Assembly (NCBI RefSeq): GCF_004402485.1
Contig: NZ_SOFG01000004.1
Span: 682,001-746,000 of the forward strand
Origin: Cryobacterium algoricola
GTDB lineage: Bacteria; Actinomycetota; Actinomycetes; Actinomycetales; Microbacteriaceae
Length of the DNA: 64,000 nt
Direction: 5' to 3'
Of this stretch, positions 52,122 to 61,143 are shown in pieces. Each line of letters opens with the position of its first letter. Position 1 is the first letter of the stretch. A program made the translations under genes and the position numbers. The notes under the pieces are model-generated. The model worked only from the letters and a program-made list of their open reading frames with translations, had not been told where the DNA came from and searched no databases.

Positions 52122-53354
52122 ATGAATGACCGAGTCGTAATCACCGGGTTGGGCGCTCTCACGCCCCTGGGCAATACCTGGCGGGAGACCTGGTCCGGCC
52201 TCACGAACGGTCGCAGCGGCGTCGCACGCATCACCCAGTTCGACCCCTCGGGACTCCCCACCCGCATCGCGGGCGAGGTCAAGAACTTCATCGCCTCAGA
52301 GCGGATGCCGTTCAAGCAGGCCAAGCGCGCCACCCGTGCATCCCAACTCGCCATTGCCGCGGCACGCGAGGCCATCCAGGACGCCGGATTCGGCGAATCC
52401 ATGGAAGGCATCGACGCCGCCGTCGTCGTCAACAGCGCCGTCTCGGGATATGCCGAGATCCAGGAGGCGACGGAACTCGTCAACTCGGGCGGCTCACGCC
52501 GGATCCCCCCGCGCTTCGTGCCCTCCTCCCTGCTCAACATGGCCGCCTGCGAGGTCGCGATCGACCTCGGCGTACACGGGCCGGTCAATGCGAGCGCGCT
52601 CGCCTGTGCGAGCGGCGCATACGCCCTCCTCGAAGCGCGCACGATGCTCATGATGGGCGACGCGGACGTCGTCATCGCCGGCGGCGTGGAAGCGGCGATC
52701 ACCCCGGTGATGTTCGCCGGCCTCAATGCCATGCACGCGGCATCCACTCACAACGACTCGCCCGCAGAGGCGAGCCGCCCCTTCGACGCCGACCGGAGCG
52801 GGCTCGTCTTCGGCGAGGGCGCCGTGATCTTCGTGATGGAACTCCTCTCCCACGCCAGGGCACGCGGAGCGAAGGTCTACGCCGAGGTCCTCGGCGGGGC
52901 GCTCACGAGCGACGGCTTCAGCATCGTCGCCCCCGACCCCACCGGGCAGTACGCGAGTGCCGCGATGACGAAGGCGCTCACGAAGGCGAAGCTCAACCCG
53001 AGCGACATCGACGTGATCTGCGCGCACGGCACCTCGACGCAGGCGAACGACCGCGCGGAAACCTCCGCGATCCGGCGGGCGCTCGGGCACGCGGCCGACC
53101 GCATCGCCGTCACGGCGCCCAAGTCGATGACCGGCCACATGATCGGGGCGGCAGGGGCGCTGTCCGGGCTGCTCTGTGCGCTGAGCATCAAGACGGGCAT
53201 CATCCCCCCGACGATCAACTACACGACGCCGGATCCCGACTGCACCCTCGACTACGTGCCGCTCGTCGCCCGTGAACGGCCCGTGCGCTACGCCCTCGCG
53301 AACGCCTTCGGCTTCGGCGGCCAGAACTGCATCGTCGCGTTCGGCGCGCTGTAA
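52122..53354 (+). CDS. Beta-ketoacyl-ACP synthase, FabF family
   Basis: 410-residue condensing enzyme. Catalytic triad is Cys162 in LACASGAYA, His302 in AHGTSTQAND and His339 in KSMTGHMIGAAGA (Lys334). Full-length thiolase-like fold with GLVFGEGAVIFVMELL. It stands alone, without an acyl carrier protein or other fatty-acid gene nearby, so it may be a second FabF for a special acyl chain. ATG 52122 is chosen because GAGGAG is nine bases upstream; ATG 52113 sits directly on it. Confidence 0.88.
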   Translation: MNDRVVITGLGALTPLGNTWRETWSGLTNGRSGVARITQFDPSGLPTRIAGEVKNFIASERMPFKQAKRATRASQLAIAAAREAIQDAGFGESMEGIDAAVVVNSAVSGYAEIQEATELVNSGGSRRIPPRFVPSSLLNMAACEVAIDLGVHGPVNASALACASGAYALLEARTMLMMGDADVVIAGGVEAAITPVMFAGLNAMHAASTHNDSPAEASRPFDADRSGLVFGEGAVIFVMELLSHARARGAKVYAEVLGGALTSDGFSIVAPDPTGQYASAAMTKALTKAKLNPSDIDVICAHGTSTQANDRAETSAIRRALGHAADRIAVTAPKSMTGHMIGAAGALSGLLCALSIKTGIIPPTINYTTPDPDCTLDYVPLVARERPVRYALANAFGFGGQNCIVAFGAL

Positions 53355-53439
53355 GCGACACCAGGACCCCGGTGCGGGACGGAGCAGGCCCGGGTGCGGG
53401 AGCCGGTGCCGCTCCGCCGGGGCAGCCTCGCGGGAGGAA

Positions 53440-53445
53440 TAGGCT
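53440..53445 (+). promoter_or_regulatory. Leaderless -10 box for pncB-like gene
   Basis: TAGGCT ends six bases before GTG 53452, no SD. Confidence 0.5.
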
Positions 53446-53451
53446 GGCCGG

Positions 53452-54780
53452 GTGACTGAATCCTCCGCGTTCCGCACCGACCGTTACGAGCTCACCATGG
53501 TGGACGCCGCCATCCAGAGCGGCACCGCCGACCGGGAGTGCCTCTTCGAGGCGTTCGCCCGGCGACTGCCGGACGGGCGCCGGTACGGCATCGTCGCGGG
53601 CACGGGGCGCCTGCTCGAGCTCATCCGGGACTTCCGGTTCACGGATGCTGAGCTCACCTGGCTGCGCGACAACCACGTCGTGCGCACCCCCACCCTCGAC
53701 TGGCTCGCCGACTACTCCTTCCGGGGCAACATCTGGGGTTATCAGGAGGGCGAGGCCTACTTCCCCGGCTCTCCCCTGTTCTCCGTCGAAGGCAGCTTCG
53801 CCGACGCCGTCGTGCTCGAAACCGTCGTGCTGAGCGTGCTCAACTACGACAGTGCCGTCGCGAGCGCGGCCGCGCGCATGGTCTCGGTGAGCCTCGGCCG
53901 GCCGATCGCCGAAATGGGTTCCCGCCGCACGAGCGAATACGCCGCCGTCGCCGCCGCCCGCGCGGCGTACATCGCCGGGTTCGCCTCCACGAGCAACCTC
54001 GAGGCCGGGCGCAGCTGGGGCATTCCCACGATGGGCACCGCAGCCCATTCCTTCACGCTCCTGCACGACAGCGAAACGGATGCCTTCGAAGCCCAGGTCG
54101 CGGCCTTCGGCTCCTCGACGACGCTGCTCGTCGACACCTATGACATCCGGTCAGGAATCGACACGGCCGTCGCGGTCGCCGGCACCGGGCTCGGGTCGAT
54201 CCGGATCGACTCCGGGGATCTCCCGACCGTCGTCGCCGGTGCGCGCGCCCAACTCGACTCGCTCGGCGCAGTCAACACCCACATCACGGTGACGAGCGAC
54301 CTCGACGAGTATTCGATCGCCGCGCTGTCGGCGTCGCCCGTCGATGCCTTCGGCGTCGGCACCTCCCTCGTCACGGGCTCGGGTGCACCGGCGGCCGGGA
54401 TGGTCTACAAACTCGTCGCACACCGCGACGACACCGGCGAGTGGGTATCCGTCGCGAAGACCTCGGCAGCCAAGATCTCGGTCGGAGGCCTCAAGCGGGC
54501 CGTCCGACGCCTCGACGCGAGTGGCACGGCCCGCGCCGAGGTCGTCCTGGTCGGCGGCGATCCCGCAGACACGACGGAGCCCGCGGAGGAAACCGGGCGG
54601 GACCGGGTGCTGCTCGTCCCCCTCGTCACGGACGGCGTGATCGACGAACGGTACCTCGGGGCGGCCGGCACGGAGCGCGCCCGGCTGCACCACGCCTCCG
54701 TGATGCGGGAGCTGCCGATCGAGGCCTTCCGGCTCGGCCGCGGGGAGCCCGTCATCCCGACGCTCTACGAGCACCGGTAG
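53452..54780 (+). CDS. pncB: Nicotinate phosphoribosyltransferase
   Basis: 442-residue enzyme that makes nicotinate mononucleotide from nicotinate and PRPP (ATP-coupled) in NAD salvage. Features are the N-terminal TDRYELTMVDAA, GSRRTSEYAAVAAARAAYIAGF, the conserved MGTAAHSF motif with the active-site His, and IRIDSGDLPTV. Start GTG 53452 with a -10 box at six bases. It is convergent with a DUF3039 gene. No NadD or NadE in the window. Confidence 0.94.
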   Translation: MTESSAFRTDRYELTMVDAAIQSGTADRECLFEAFARRLPDGRRYGIVAGTGRLLELIRDFRFTDAELTWLRDNHVVRTPTLDWLADYSFRGNIWGYQEGEAYFPGSPLFSVEGSFADAVVLETVVLSVLNYDSAVASAAARMVSVSLGRPIAEMGSRRTSEYAAVAAARAAYIAGFASTSNLEAGRSWGIPTMGTAAHSFTLLHDSETDAFEAQVAAFGSSTTLLVDTYDIRSGIDTAVAVAGTGLGSIRIDSGDLPTVVAGARAQLDSLGAVNTHITVTSDLDEYSIAALSASPVDAFGVGTSLVTGSGAPAAGMVYKLVAHRDDTGEWVSVAKTSAAKISVGGLKRAVRRLDASGTARAEVVLVGGDPADTTEPAEETGRDRVLLVPLVTDGVIDERYLGAAGTERARLHHASVMRELPIEAFRLGRGEPVIPTLYEHR

Positions 54781-54814
54781 GCGCGGGCCTCGGGAGACCT
54801 GTTCGGTCTGCCCG

Positions 54815-55108
54815 CTACTTCTTCATCGTGTCGTAGATCTCTTTGCAGGTCGGGCAGATCGGGAACTTCTCCGGGTCCCTCCCGGGGATCCACATCTTGC
54901 CGCACAGCGCCTTGACCGGCTTGCCGGAGATGGCACTCTCGAGGATCTTGTCCTTGGGCACGTAGTGGGAGAACCGCTCGTGGTCGCCGGGTTCGATCTG
55001 CTCGGTGTTGAGCAGTTCCTCGAGCTCGCGGTCGAGCGTGGACGTACCGCCGCCCGGCTGGCCGGGGTTGCCAGGTTCGGCGATGCTGGCGCGAAAGATT
55101 CTGATCAT
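54815..55108 (-). CDS. DUF3039 family zinc-ribbon-like protein
   Basis: 97-residue actinobacteria-specific protein of the DUF3039 family. It has an N-terminal basic/Pro-Gly region, RELEELLNTEQIEPGDHERFSHYV and a C-terminal KALCGKMWIPGRDPEKFPICPTCKEIY with three cysteines that could bind zinc. Function unknown; the gene is often next to nicotinate phosphoribosyltransferase, as here. ATG 55108 with TAGAAT (55116-55121) seven bases upstream. A 3-codon longer start would fall inside that box. Confidence 0.85.
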   Translation of the reverse strand: MIRIFRASIAEPGNPGQPGGGTSTLDRELEELLNTEQIEPGDHERFSHYVPKDKILESAISGKPVKALCGKMWIPGRDPEKFPICPTCKEIYDTMKK

Positions 55109-55115
55109 GAGTTCC

Positions 55116-55121
55116 ATTCTA
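55116..55121 (-). promoter_or_regulatory. Leaderless -10 box for the DUF3039 gene
   Basis: TAGAAT on the minus strand, seven bases before ATG 55108. Confidence 0.45.
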
Positions 55122-55128
55122 AGCAGCG

Positions 55129-55611
55129 TCAGGCCTCCCTCACGAGGGCGGCGGCGCGGCGGAGCAAGGGGTCCGGGTCACGCGCCCAACGCTCGATCGC
55201 GGCATCCGCCCTGGTTCGAAGCACGCCGGTGAGTCGCCGCACGCAGGGGCGGATGACATCGCGTGCGAGTGGGTCCGCGAGCGCGGCCAGCCCAGCGTCG
55301 CGGACGAAGCCTTCGATGCGGGTGAGATCGGTGTTGGTCAGCAGTCCGACGTTCGACTGCAGCAGCACGACGGCGGCGAGCCGGCGTTCGAAGACGGGAA
55401 CGGCCCAGAGCTCGGAACTGAGCGCCGTCACCTCGTCGTGCGTCAGCCCCGGATACCGCCGGGCGGCGTCCCGGATCGTGCCGCGGACGGCCCCGACCGT
55501 CGCCCCGTAGAAGGCGAGGTCGCTTCCGAGCCTGGCCTTCTCAGCGTGCGCTCGATACTCGTCTCCCTCATTGCGCAGGGTGGTATCGACGAACTCGCCG
55601 GCGGCGCTCAC
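55129..55611 (-). CDS. AlkD-like DNA alkylation repair protein, short
   Basis: 160 residues. It has an AlkD-like layout: GVRGTIRDAARRYPGLTHDEVTALSSELWAVPVFERRLAAVVLL, then a helix with NTDLTRIEGFVRDAGLAALADPLARDVI and ERWARDPDPLLRRAAALV. In typical AlkD (about 220-240 residues) the Trp-Ala...Leu-Arg-Arg-Ala segment is followed by two more HEAT repeats. Here a stop follows at once, so the C-terminal third is missing. It may be a truncated gene or a short family variant. It lies right after the ABC permease gene (8 bases, divergent stop/start order on the same strand). Confidence 0.6.
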   Translation of the reverse strand: MSAAGEFVDTTLRNEGDEYRAHAEKARLGSDLAFYGATVGAVRGTIRDAARRYPGLTHDEVTALSSELWAVPVFERRLAAVVLLQSNVGLLTNTDLTRIEGFVRDAGLAALADPLARDVIRPCVRRLTGVLRTRADAAIERWARDPDPLLRRAAALVREA

Positions 55612-55618
55612 CGGTGGG

Positions 55619-57196
55619 TCAGGCGCGCAGCGCCGAGGCGAGCATCTCGGGTCCGCGGGCGTTGAACGTGCGGCCCCCGAGCCAGATCCCGCCCCAGAGG
55701 GTGAGCATACCGACGATGACGCCGCTCGCGAGGGCAGGCAGGAGCCAGACCGGATCGACGAAGAGTCCGAGGACCGCGAACCCGATCGCCGGAAGCGAGA
55801 GGATGACCGATCCGAGCAGGGTCAGGGACTGGATCAGGGCCGCTGCGGTGTCGGAGGCCTGCGGCTGCGTGAACGGGCTGTCCCCCGGCTTGGACGCCGG
55901 ATACGGGAAGCGGGCCGAGCTGTAGCTTGAAAACCCGAGTCCGGTCAGCAGGATGCAGGTGCTCACTCCGAGCACCGCCGGGAACGCGCCCCAATCGCCG
56001 TACACGGAGACGCTGATGCACGAGCCGATGCCGATCAGCGGGATTCCCACGAAGAACGCGGGAACGAGCCGACCGATCCGGTCGGCCATGCCCCGGGTGC
56101 CCGACACCACGTGCAGCCAGATCGCGGTGTGGTCGAATGCGACGTCGTTGTGAAGCGCCCAGCCGAGGAAGATGCACATCAGCGGCACCGGCAGGAGCGC
56201 GAGGGCCTGGATCGGAACCCCCGCGAACGCGAGCGGGAGGACGACGAGCACCGGGATCACCGGGATCATCACGAGGGACATGCCGTAGCGAGGGTCCCTG
56301 CGCCAGTAGGTCAGGCTTCGCGCGGCGATGGCGCCTGCAGCATTGTTCGGGAGGCGGTCGAACCAGCCGAGGCCGCCGTACTCCTTGGCGACGGCTTCCC
56401 TGCCGGGAGAGACGAGCATCCGGCTCACGAGGGCTTGCCAGGACACCCAGAGGATGAACAGGAAGGCCGCGGCCTCGAGAAGTTTAAGGATCGCAACGCC
56501 CCAGTCCCCGTTGGCAGCGTCGCCGGGCGCCGCCCACGCGGCCCCGAGCGGAGTCCAGCCGAGGATGCTGCTGAGGCCGCCGATGAAGCCCATGCCGGAG
56601 AGGCTCCAGTCCAGGTTGACCACGAGCACGGTGACGGGAGCGAACATGACGAGCAGAAGGACGGCGACGATTCCGGTGATCTCCCGCGCGCGGCGAGTGG
56701 CCAGCAGGAACGCGGCGATGGACGTCGTGACCCGGGACCCGAGCAGGCAGGTGGCGAGGATGACCGCCGCGGACAGGATCGCGAACACGGTCTCACCAGG
56801 TCCGCGTGACCAGGTCACGATGGTGCCGAACAGCACGATCGTGAGCACGATGGCGGGGACGCCGATCAGTGCGGAGAGGGCGAGTCCCAGCGACAGTTGC
56901 CGGTTGGGGATGCCCATGACCGCGAACTTGCGGGGATCCATGCTGTCGTCGATGCCCATCACGAGCGGAATCAGCAGGAAGCCGAGCACGACGAGCGAGC
57001 CGGCGACCACGAGGCCGTCACGGATCGAGCCGAGGTCGCTGTCGACGAACCGCAGGCTGACCAGCAGGGCGAAGATCCCGACGGCGACGGCAAGCCCGTA
57101 GAACAGTCCGATCACGATGCCGACGACCTGCCAGGGGCTCCGGCGGAAGAGATTACCGAAGAGCCGGAGTTTCAGTCCGAGAAACTGTGCAACCAT
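55619..57196 (-). CDS. ABC-2 type exporter permease
   Basis: 525-residue membrane protein with about twelve hydrophobic helices, in the style of actinobacterial ABC-2 permeases with a fused double-length membrane domain. Start GTG/ATG region is at 57196 (MVAQFLGLKLRLFGNLFRRSP), overlapping the ATPase gene by 25 bases. TGIVAVLLLVMFAPVTVLVVNL and GLGFSSYSSARFPYPASKPGDSPF are visible. Substrate unknown. It pairs with the extended ATPase upstream. Confidence 0.82.
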   Translation of the reverse strand: MVAQFLGLKLRLFGNLFRRSPWQVVGIVIGLFYGLAVAVGIFALLVSLRFVDSDLGSIRDGLVVAGSLVVLGFLLIPLVMGIDDSMDPRKFAVMGIPNRQLSLGLALSALIGVPAIVLTIVLFGTIVTWSRGPGETVFAILSAAVILATCLLGSRVTTSIAAFLLATRRAREITGIVAVLLLVMFAPVTVLVVNLDWSLSGMGFIGGLSSILGWTPLGAAWAAPGDAANGDWGVAILKLLEAAAFLFILWVSWQALVSRMLVSPGREAVAKEYGGLGWFDRLPNNAAGAIAARSLTYWRRDPRYGMSLVMIPVIPVLVVLPLAFAGVPIQALALLPVPLMCIFLGWALHNDVAFDHTAIWLHVVSGTRGMADRIGRLVPAFFVGIPLIGIGSCISVSVYGDWGAFPAVLGVSTCILLTGLGFSSYSSARFPYPASKPGDSPFTQPQASDTAAALIQSLTLLGSVILSLPAIGFAVLGLFVDPVWLLPALASGVIVGMLTLWGGIWLGGRTFNARGPEMLASALRA

Positions 57197-59349
57197 TCCA
57201 TCCCCTCCGCAACTTTGCGCCCTCCGGCGAGTTCGACGAATCGTTCTTCGAGGGTCTGCCCGCCGCGCACCTCGTCGACGGTTCCGGCCGCGAGGACCTT
57301 GCCGTTGACGATGATCGCGACGTGATCGCAGACCCTCTGGATCAGGTCCATGCTGTGGCTCGAGAGGACGACGGTGCCGCCGCTTGCGACGTACTTCTGC
57401 AGAATCTCGGTCACGTTGACCGCCGAGACCGGGTCGACGGATTCGAACGGTTCATCGAGAACGAGCAGGCGCGGCGAGTGGATCATCGCGCAGGCGAGGG
57501 CGATCTTCTTGGTCATGCCCGCCGAGTAGTCGGCGACCAGCCGGTTGAGGGCGTCCTCGAGTCCGAACGCGACCACGAGGTCAGCGGATCGTTTCCGCAC
57601 GGTGGCGCCGTCGAGCCCGCGGAGCACACCGGCGTAGTAGAGCAGCTGGGCCCCGGTCAGACGGTCGAAGAGGCGCAGCCTGTCCGGGAGCACTCCGATC
57701 ACACGCTTGGCGGCGACCGGGTCGCTCCACACGTCGATGCCGTGGACCTCGATCGAACCGTCGTCCGGCCGGAGGAGACCGGTCACCATGGAGAGGGTCG
57801 TGGTCTTGCCGGCGCCGTTCGGGCCGACGATCCCGTAGAACGAGCCCGTGCGGACCTCGAGGTTGATTCCGGAGACGGCGAGGGTGCTGCCGAAGGACTT
57901 GCGCAAGCCGGTGACGGAGAGGACGACCGGCGCGAGGACGCCGGGCGCGACGGGAGCGGGGGCCGGGGCGGGGGCGGGGCTCGCGGCGGCCACAGCGGCA
58001 GGCTCGGTCTCCGGCTCGGTCTCCGGAACCGGAACCGGTCGGAGTTCGGGCACGAGGACAGGGAGGACATCCGGCTCCGCCGCCGAGGGCGCAGCCTCGG
58101 GCTCGGTAGCGGGCTCGGTAGCGGGCTCGGTCTCGAGCGCGGCCTCGGGCTCGGTCTCCGGTTCGGCCTCGGCCTCGGGTTCGGCCTCGGGTTCTGTCTC
58201 CGGCTCGGTCTGGGGCTCGGTCTCCAGCTCGATGCCCATCGACGGCTCGGCGAACACTGTGGGCTCCGCGACGACGGCGGCGATCGGTACGGGTACCGCG
58301 GCGATCACGGGTTCGGGTATCGGGGCGGCAACCGCCACGGCCTTCTCGACGGCTACCGGCTCAGGGCTCGGGTCGGCGACGGCCCCCGGAATCTGACCAG
58401 GTGCTGAAGGCTCGACGACCGGCACCGGCATGATTTTAGTCGCGGGGGGCGTGGGGTCCGGACGGACCGTCGACACCTCGGCGTCCGTCGACTGCGTGTC
58501 CGCCGGCGTGATCGTGACGGGGGCTGGCTTGGTCTCGGCGGGCGGCAAATGCAGGCCGAGAACGGCCGTGGCGACCCAGTCCCGGGAGGTGCCGACTCCC
58601 GAGCGAGTGCGCGGGGGTTTGGGGACGGGGGACGGCGCCTGGACGACGGGCGACACGCCTGCCGGCGCGTCCGGAGGCATGGGTCCGAGTGAACGTCGGG
58701 CGAGTGCCTCCGTGCGGGCCTGCGCCTGGGCGCGGGCGAGCTGCTCAGGGTCCGGACGCGGCTTGCTCGCGGCCACGGCCAGGGCGTCGGCCTGGGCCTT
58801 GGCTCGAGTGGCGGCATCCGCCTGGGCGCGCGCTTCGGCCGCCGCGTACTCGCGGGCCTGAGCTGCGGCGTACTCCGTGGCCTCGGCGAGGGCACGGGTC
58901 TCCGCCTCAGCCTCGGCCTCCGCCTGGGCGAGGGCTTCAGCGGCGGCAAGTGCCTCCGCACGGACGACGGCAGCCTTCGCTGCCCGCGACTTGGCCGCAC
59001 TCGCCCTCGCTGCGCGTTGACGAGCGGCGGTCTCGGCCTTCTCTGCGGTCGTGCGTGTCTTGGCGGCTGATCCGGCCGCGGGAGTGACATGCGTCGGGGA
59101 CGCCTGCGCCGGGTCGGCGGGCGGCTGCGGGGCCGCGGCGACCTTGCGGACCGGGCTGGCGCGGGGCTTCTGGGTTCGGGCGACAGGAGTGCGGGCCGCC
59201 GGGGTGCGGGGTGAAGCGGTGCGCGCCGAGGTTGCGCGTTCTGGCGTCGTCTTGGCCGGACGCGCCGGGGTGGCTGCATCGTTCGACGGGGTCGAATCGG
59301 ACGCGGGCACGGTTGTGGTCGGCTCGTTGGGCTCGGAGTTGGGAGGCAC
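57172..59349 (-). CDS. ABC ATPase with long N-terminal coiled-coil/disordered extension
   Basis: About 725 residues. The last 245 are a standard exporter ATPase: Walker A GPNGAGKTT (about 507-515), signature region DYSAGMTKKIALACA (SAG form) and Walker B LLVLDEP, with switch His in LSSHSMD. The first 480 or so are unlike any ABC ATPase: Thr/Ala/Pro-rich start, an Ala/Glu-rich region from about 95 to 220 with coiled-coil character (AEALAQAEAEAEAETRALAEA), Pro-rich linkers, and a run of Glu-Pro/Glu-Thr units (about 380-425). GTG 59349 has GAGG eight bases upstream; GTG 59358 is an alternative. The permease follows with overlap. Confidence 0.85.
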   Translation of the reverse strand: MPPNSEPNEPTTTVPASDSTPSNDAATPARPAKTTPERATSARTASPRTPAARTPVARTQKPRASPVRKVAAAPQPPADPAQASPTHVTPAAGSAAKTRTTAEKAETAARQRAARASAAKSRAAKAAVVRAEALAAAEALAQAEAEAEAETRALAEATEYAAAQAREYAAAEARAQADAATRAKAQADALAVAASKPRPDPEQLARAQAQARTEALARRSLGPMPPDAPAGVSPVVQAPSPVPKPPRTRSGVGTSRDWVATAVLGLHLPPAETKPAPVTITPADTQSTDAEVSTVRPDPTPPATKIMPVPVVEPSAPGQIPGAVADPSPEPVAVEKAVAVAAPIPEPVIAAVPVPIAAVVAEPTVFAEPSMGIELETEPQTEPETEPEAEPEAEAEPETEPEAALETEPATEPATEPEAAPSAAEPDVLPVLVPELRPVPVPETEPETEPAAVAAASPAPAPAPAPVAPGVLAPVVLSVTGLRKSFGSTLAVSGINLEVRTGSFYGIVGPNGAGKTTTLSMVTGLLRPDDGSIEVHGIDVWSDPVAAKRVIGVLPDRLRLFDRLTGAQLLYYAGVLRGLDGATVRKRSADLVVAFGLEDALNRLVADYSAGMTKKIALACAMIHSPRLLVLDEPFESVDPVSAVNVTEILQKYVASGGTVVLSSHSMDLIQRVCDHVAIIVNGKVLAAGTVDEVRGGQTLEERFVELAGGRKVAEGMEWLHSFSD

Positions 59350-59607
59350 GTGAGTCACCTCGCCAACCCTACCAACGACCCTCCGACAAGACGGGATGGC
59401 GGGCCCGAATCCCGCCGAAAACGCCCTCATCCGCGCGCGGTCACGGCTGCTATTTCCGCACCACGGCACCCAAAAGGGGCACTTCGGGTAGACTGACCCT
59501 TTCATGTTGGTGTGTCTGAACAGAAACAAAGAGGTGAACTACAGGCAAACTGGCTCGACATTTTTTGAAGCGGGCGCACGGCGCCCGAGACTGTTAAGGA
59601 GACGAAT

Positions 59608-60300
59608 ATGGCCACCCAGGTAGTCATTTTGGCCGCGGGAATGGGCAGCAGACTGGGTCGTTCACTGCCCAAGCCGCTCACGGAACTCAGCGACGGCCGG
59701 TCGATCATGCGTCAGCAATTCGACAACATCGAGCACGCATTCGGCACCGAGGCCCACGTCACCGTCGTCGTCGGTTACAAGCTCGAGCACATCATCGAAG
59801 CCTTCCCCCAGGCATCCTTCGTCTACAACGAGGAATACGACCAGACCAACACGTCCAAGAGCCTGCTGCGCGCCTTGCAGGCCTCCGGCACGGGCGGCGT
59901 GCTGTGGATGAACGGCGACGTCGTCTTCGATCCCGCCGTCCTCGACCGGGCACACGCCATGGTCGAACGCGACCAGTCCTTCGTGACGGTCAACACCTCA
60001 CAGGTGTCCGACGAAGAGGTCAAGTACACGACCGACGAAGAGGGCTACATCAGGGAGCTCTCCAAGACGGTGACTGGCGGACTCGGAGAAGCGGTCGGCA
60101 TCAACTTCATTTCCAGTGCGCACAAGGCGATCCTGGTGCGTCACCTCGCCAGGGTGAACGACCAGGACTACTTCGAGCGCGGCATCGAACTCGCGATCGA
60201 GAAAAACGGCCTGCTGGTCGAACCCCTCGACATCTCCGACTTCTACGCTGTCGAAGTCGACTTCGCCGAAGACCTCGAGCGTGCGAACCTGTTCGTCTGA
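59608..60300 (+). CDS. Sugar/choline-type nucleotidyltransferase (LicC-like)
   Basis: 230-residue nucleotidyltransferase with the N-terminal signature VILAAGMGSRLGRSLPKPL (6-24), the metal-binding GDVVF region and later FYAVEVDFAEDLERA. It resembles LicC/choline-P cytidylyltransferases and other sugar-1-P nucleotidyltransferases, so it should activate a phosphorylated head group or sugar as a CDP or similar donor. AAGGAG precedes ATG 59608. It opens the envelope-glycopolymer block (permease, ATPase, CDP-glycerol-type transferase). The 258-base gap upstream (59350-59607) has a TAGACT box near 59489-59494 and no gene. Confidence 0.8.
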   Translation: MATQVVILAAGMGSRLGRSLPKPLTELSDGRSIMRQQFDNIEHAFGTEAHVTVVVGYKLEHIIEAFPQASFVYNEEYDQTNTSKSLLRALQASGTGGVLWMNGDVVFDPAVLDRAHAMVERDQSFVTVNTSQVSDEEVKYTTDEEGYIRELSKTVTGGLGEAVGINFISSAHKAILVRHLARVNDQDYFERGIELAIEKNGLLVEPLDISDFYAVEVDFAEDLERANLFV

Positions 60301-60329
60301 TTCGCTTTCACCCTGATTCTGTGAACATC

Positions 60330-60335
60330 TAGAGT
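60330..60335 (+). promoter_or_regulatory. Leaderless -10 box for the permease gene
   Basis: TAGAGT ends seven bases before GTG 60343; no SD. Confidence 0.45.
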
Positions 60336-60342
60336 GGAACCT

Positions 60343-61143
60343 GTGAGTAGCTACGCGGAAGTGCGCCCAGAACAGCTCACGGCTTTCTCCCGCTACCGGC
60401 ACGCGCTCTGGCTCCTGACCCAGCGCGACCTGCGGGTCCGCTACTCCACCTCGTTCCTCGGCTATTTCTGGTCGATCCTCGACCCGCTCGTGATGGCCGG
60501 CATCTACTGGTTCGTGTTCACTCAGGTGTTCCACCGGGGTGTCGGGCACGAGCCGTACATCATCTTCCTGCTCAGCGCACTACTGCCCTGGATGTGGTTC
60601 AACGGGACCATTTCCGACTGCACCCGTGCGTTCCTGCGCGAGGCGAAGCTGATCCGGTCGACCCGGATCCCCCGCACCATCTGGGTGAACCGGCTCGTGC
60701 TCTCCAAGGGCATCGAATTCCTCGCTTCGATTCCCGTCCTCGTGCTGTTCGCGGTCTTCGCGGGCGCCCGGCCGAGCGGCGAGATCGTGTTCTTCCCGCT
60801 CGCCATCGTGATCCAGGCGATCCTCACGGCCGGGGTCGGCCTCATCGTCGCGCCGCTCGTCGTGTTCTTCCGCGACCTGGAACGCGCAGTGAAGCTCATC
60901 CTGCGCTTCCTGTTCTATGCGTCCCCGATCATTTACAGCACCCAGGACCTGCCGCACCAGTTGCATTTCTGGGCGGCGTTCAACCCACTCAGCGGCATCT
61001 TCAGCCTGTACCGGGCGGCCTTCTTCCCCGGCAACCTCGACTGGTTCACCGTCGGCGTCAGCGCGGCCATGTCCGTTGCCTTCCTCGGCCTCGGGCTGCT
61101 GGTCTTCACGCGCACCGAGCGCGCGGTCCTGAAGGAGCTGTGA
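60343..61143 (+). CDS. ABC-2 glycopolymer exporter permease (TagG/Wzm-type)
   Basis: 266-residue permease with six transmembrane helices. The N-terminal LWLLTQRDLRVRYSTSFLGYFWSILDPL amphipathic segment and RSTRIPRTIWVNRLVLSKGIEF are typical of TagG/RfbA/Wzm permeases, which export lipid-linked teichoic acids, O-antigen or galactan. The ATPase start overlaps its stop by one base. GTG 60343 is preferred because of the -10 seven bases upstream; GTG 60334 lies inside that box. Confidence 0.87.
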   Translation: MSSYAEVRPEQLTAFSRYRHALWLLTQRDLRVRYSTSFLGYFWSILDPLVMAGIYWFVFTQVFHRGVGHEPYIIFLLSALLPWMWFNGTISDCTRAFLREAKLIRSTRIPRTIWVNRLVLSKGIEFLASIPVLVLFAVFAGARPSGEIVFFPLAIVIQAILTAGVGLIVAPLVVFFRDLERAVKLILRFLFYASPIIYSTQDLPHQLHFWAAFNPLSGIFSLYRAAFFPGNLDWFTVGVSAAMSVAFLGLGLLVFTRTERAVLKEL

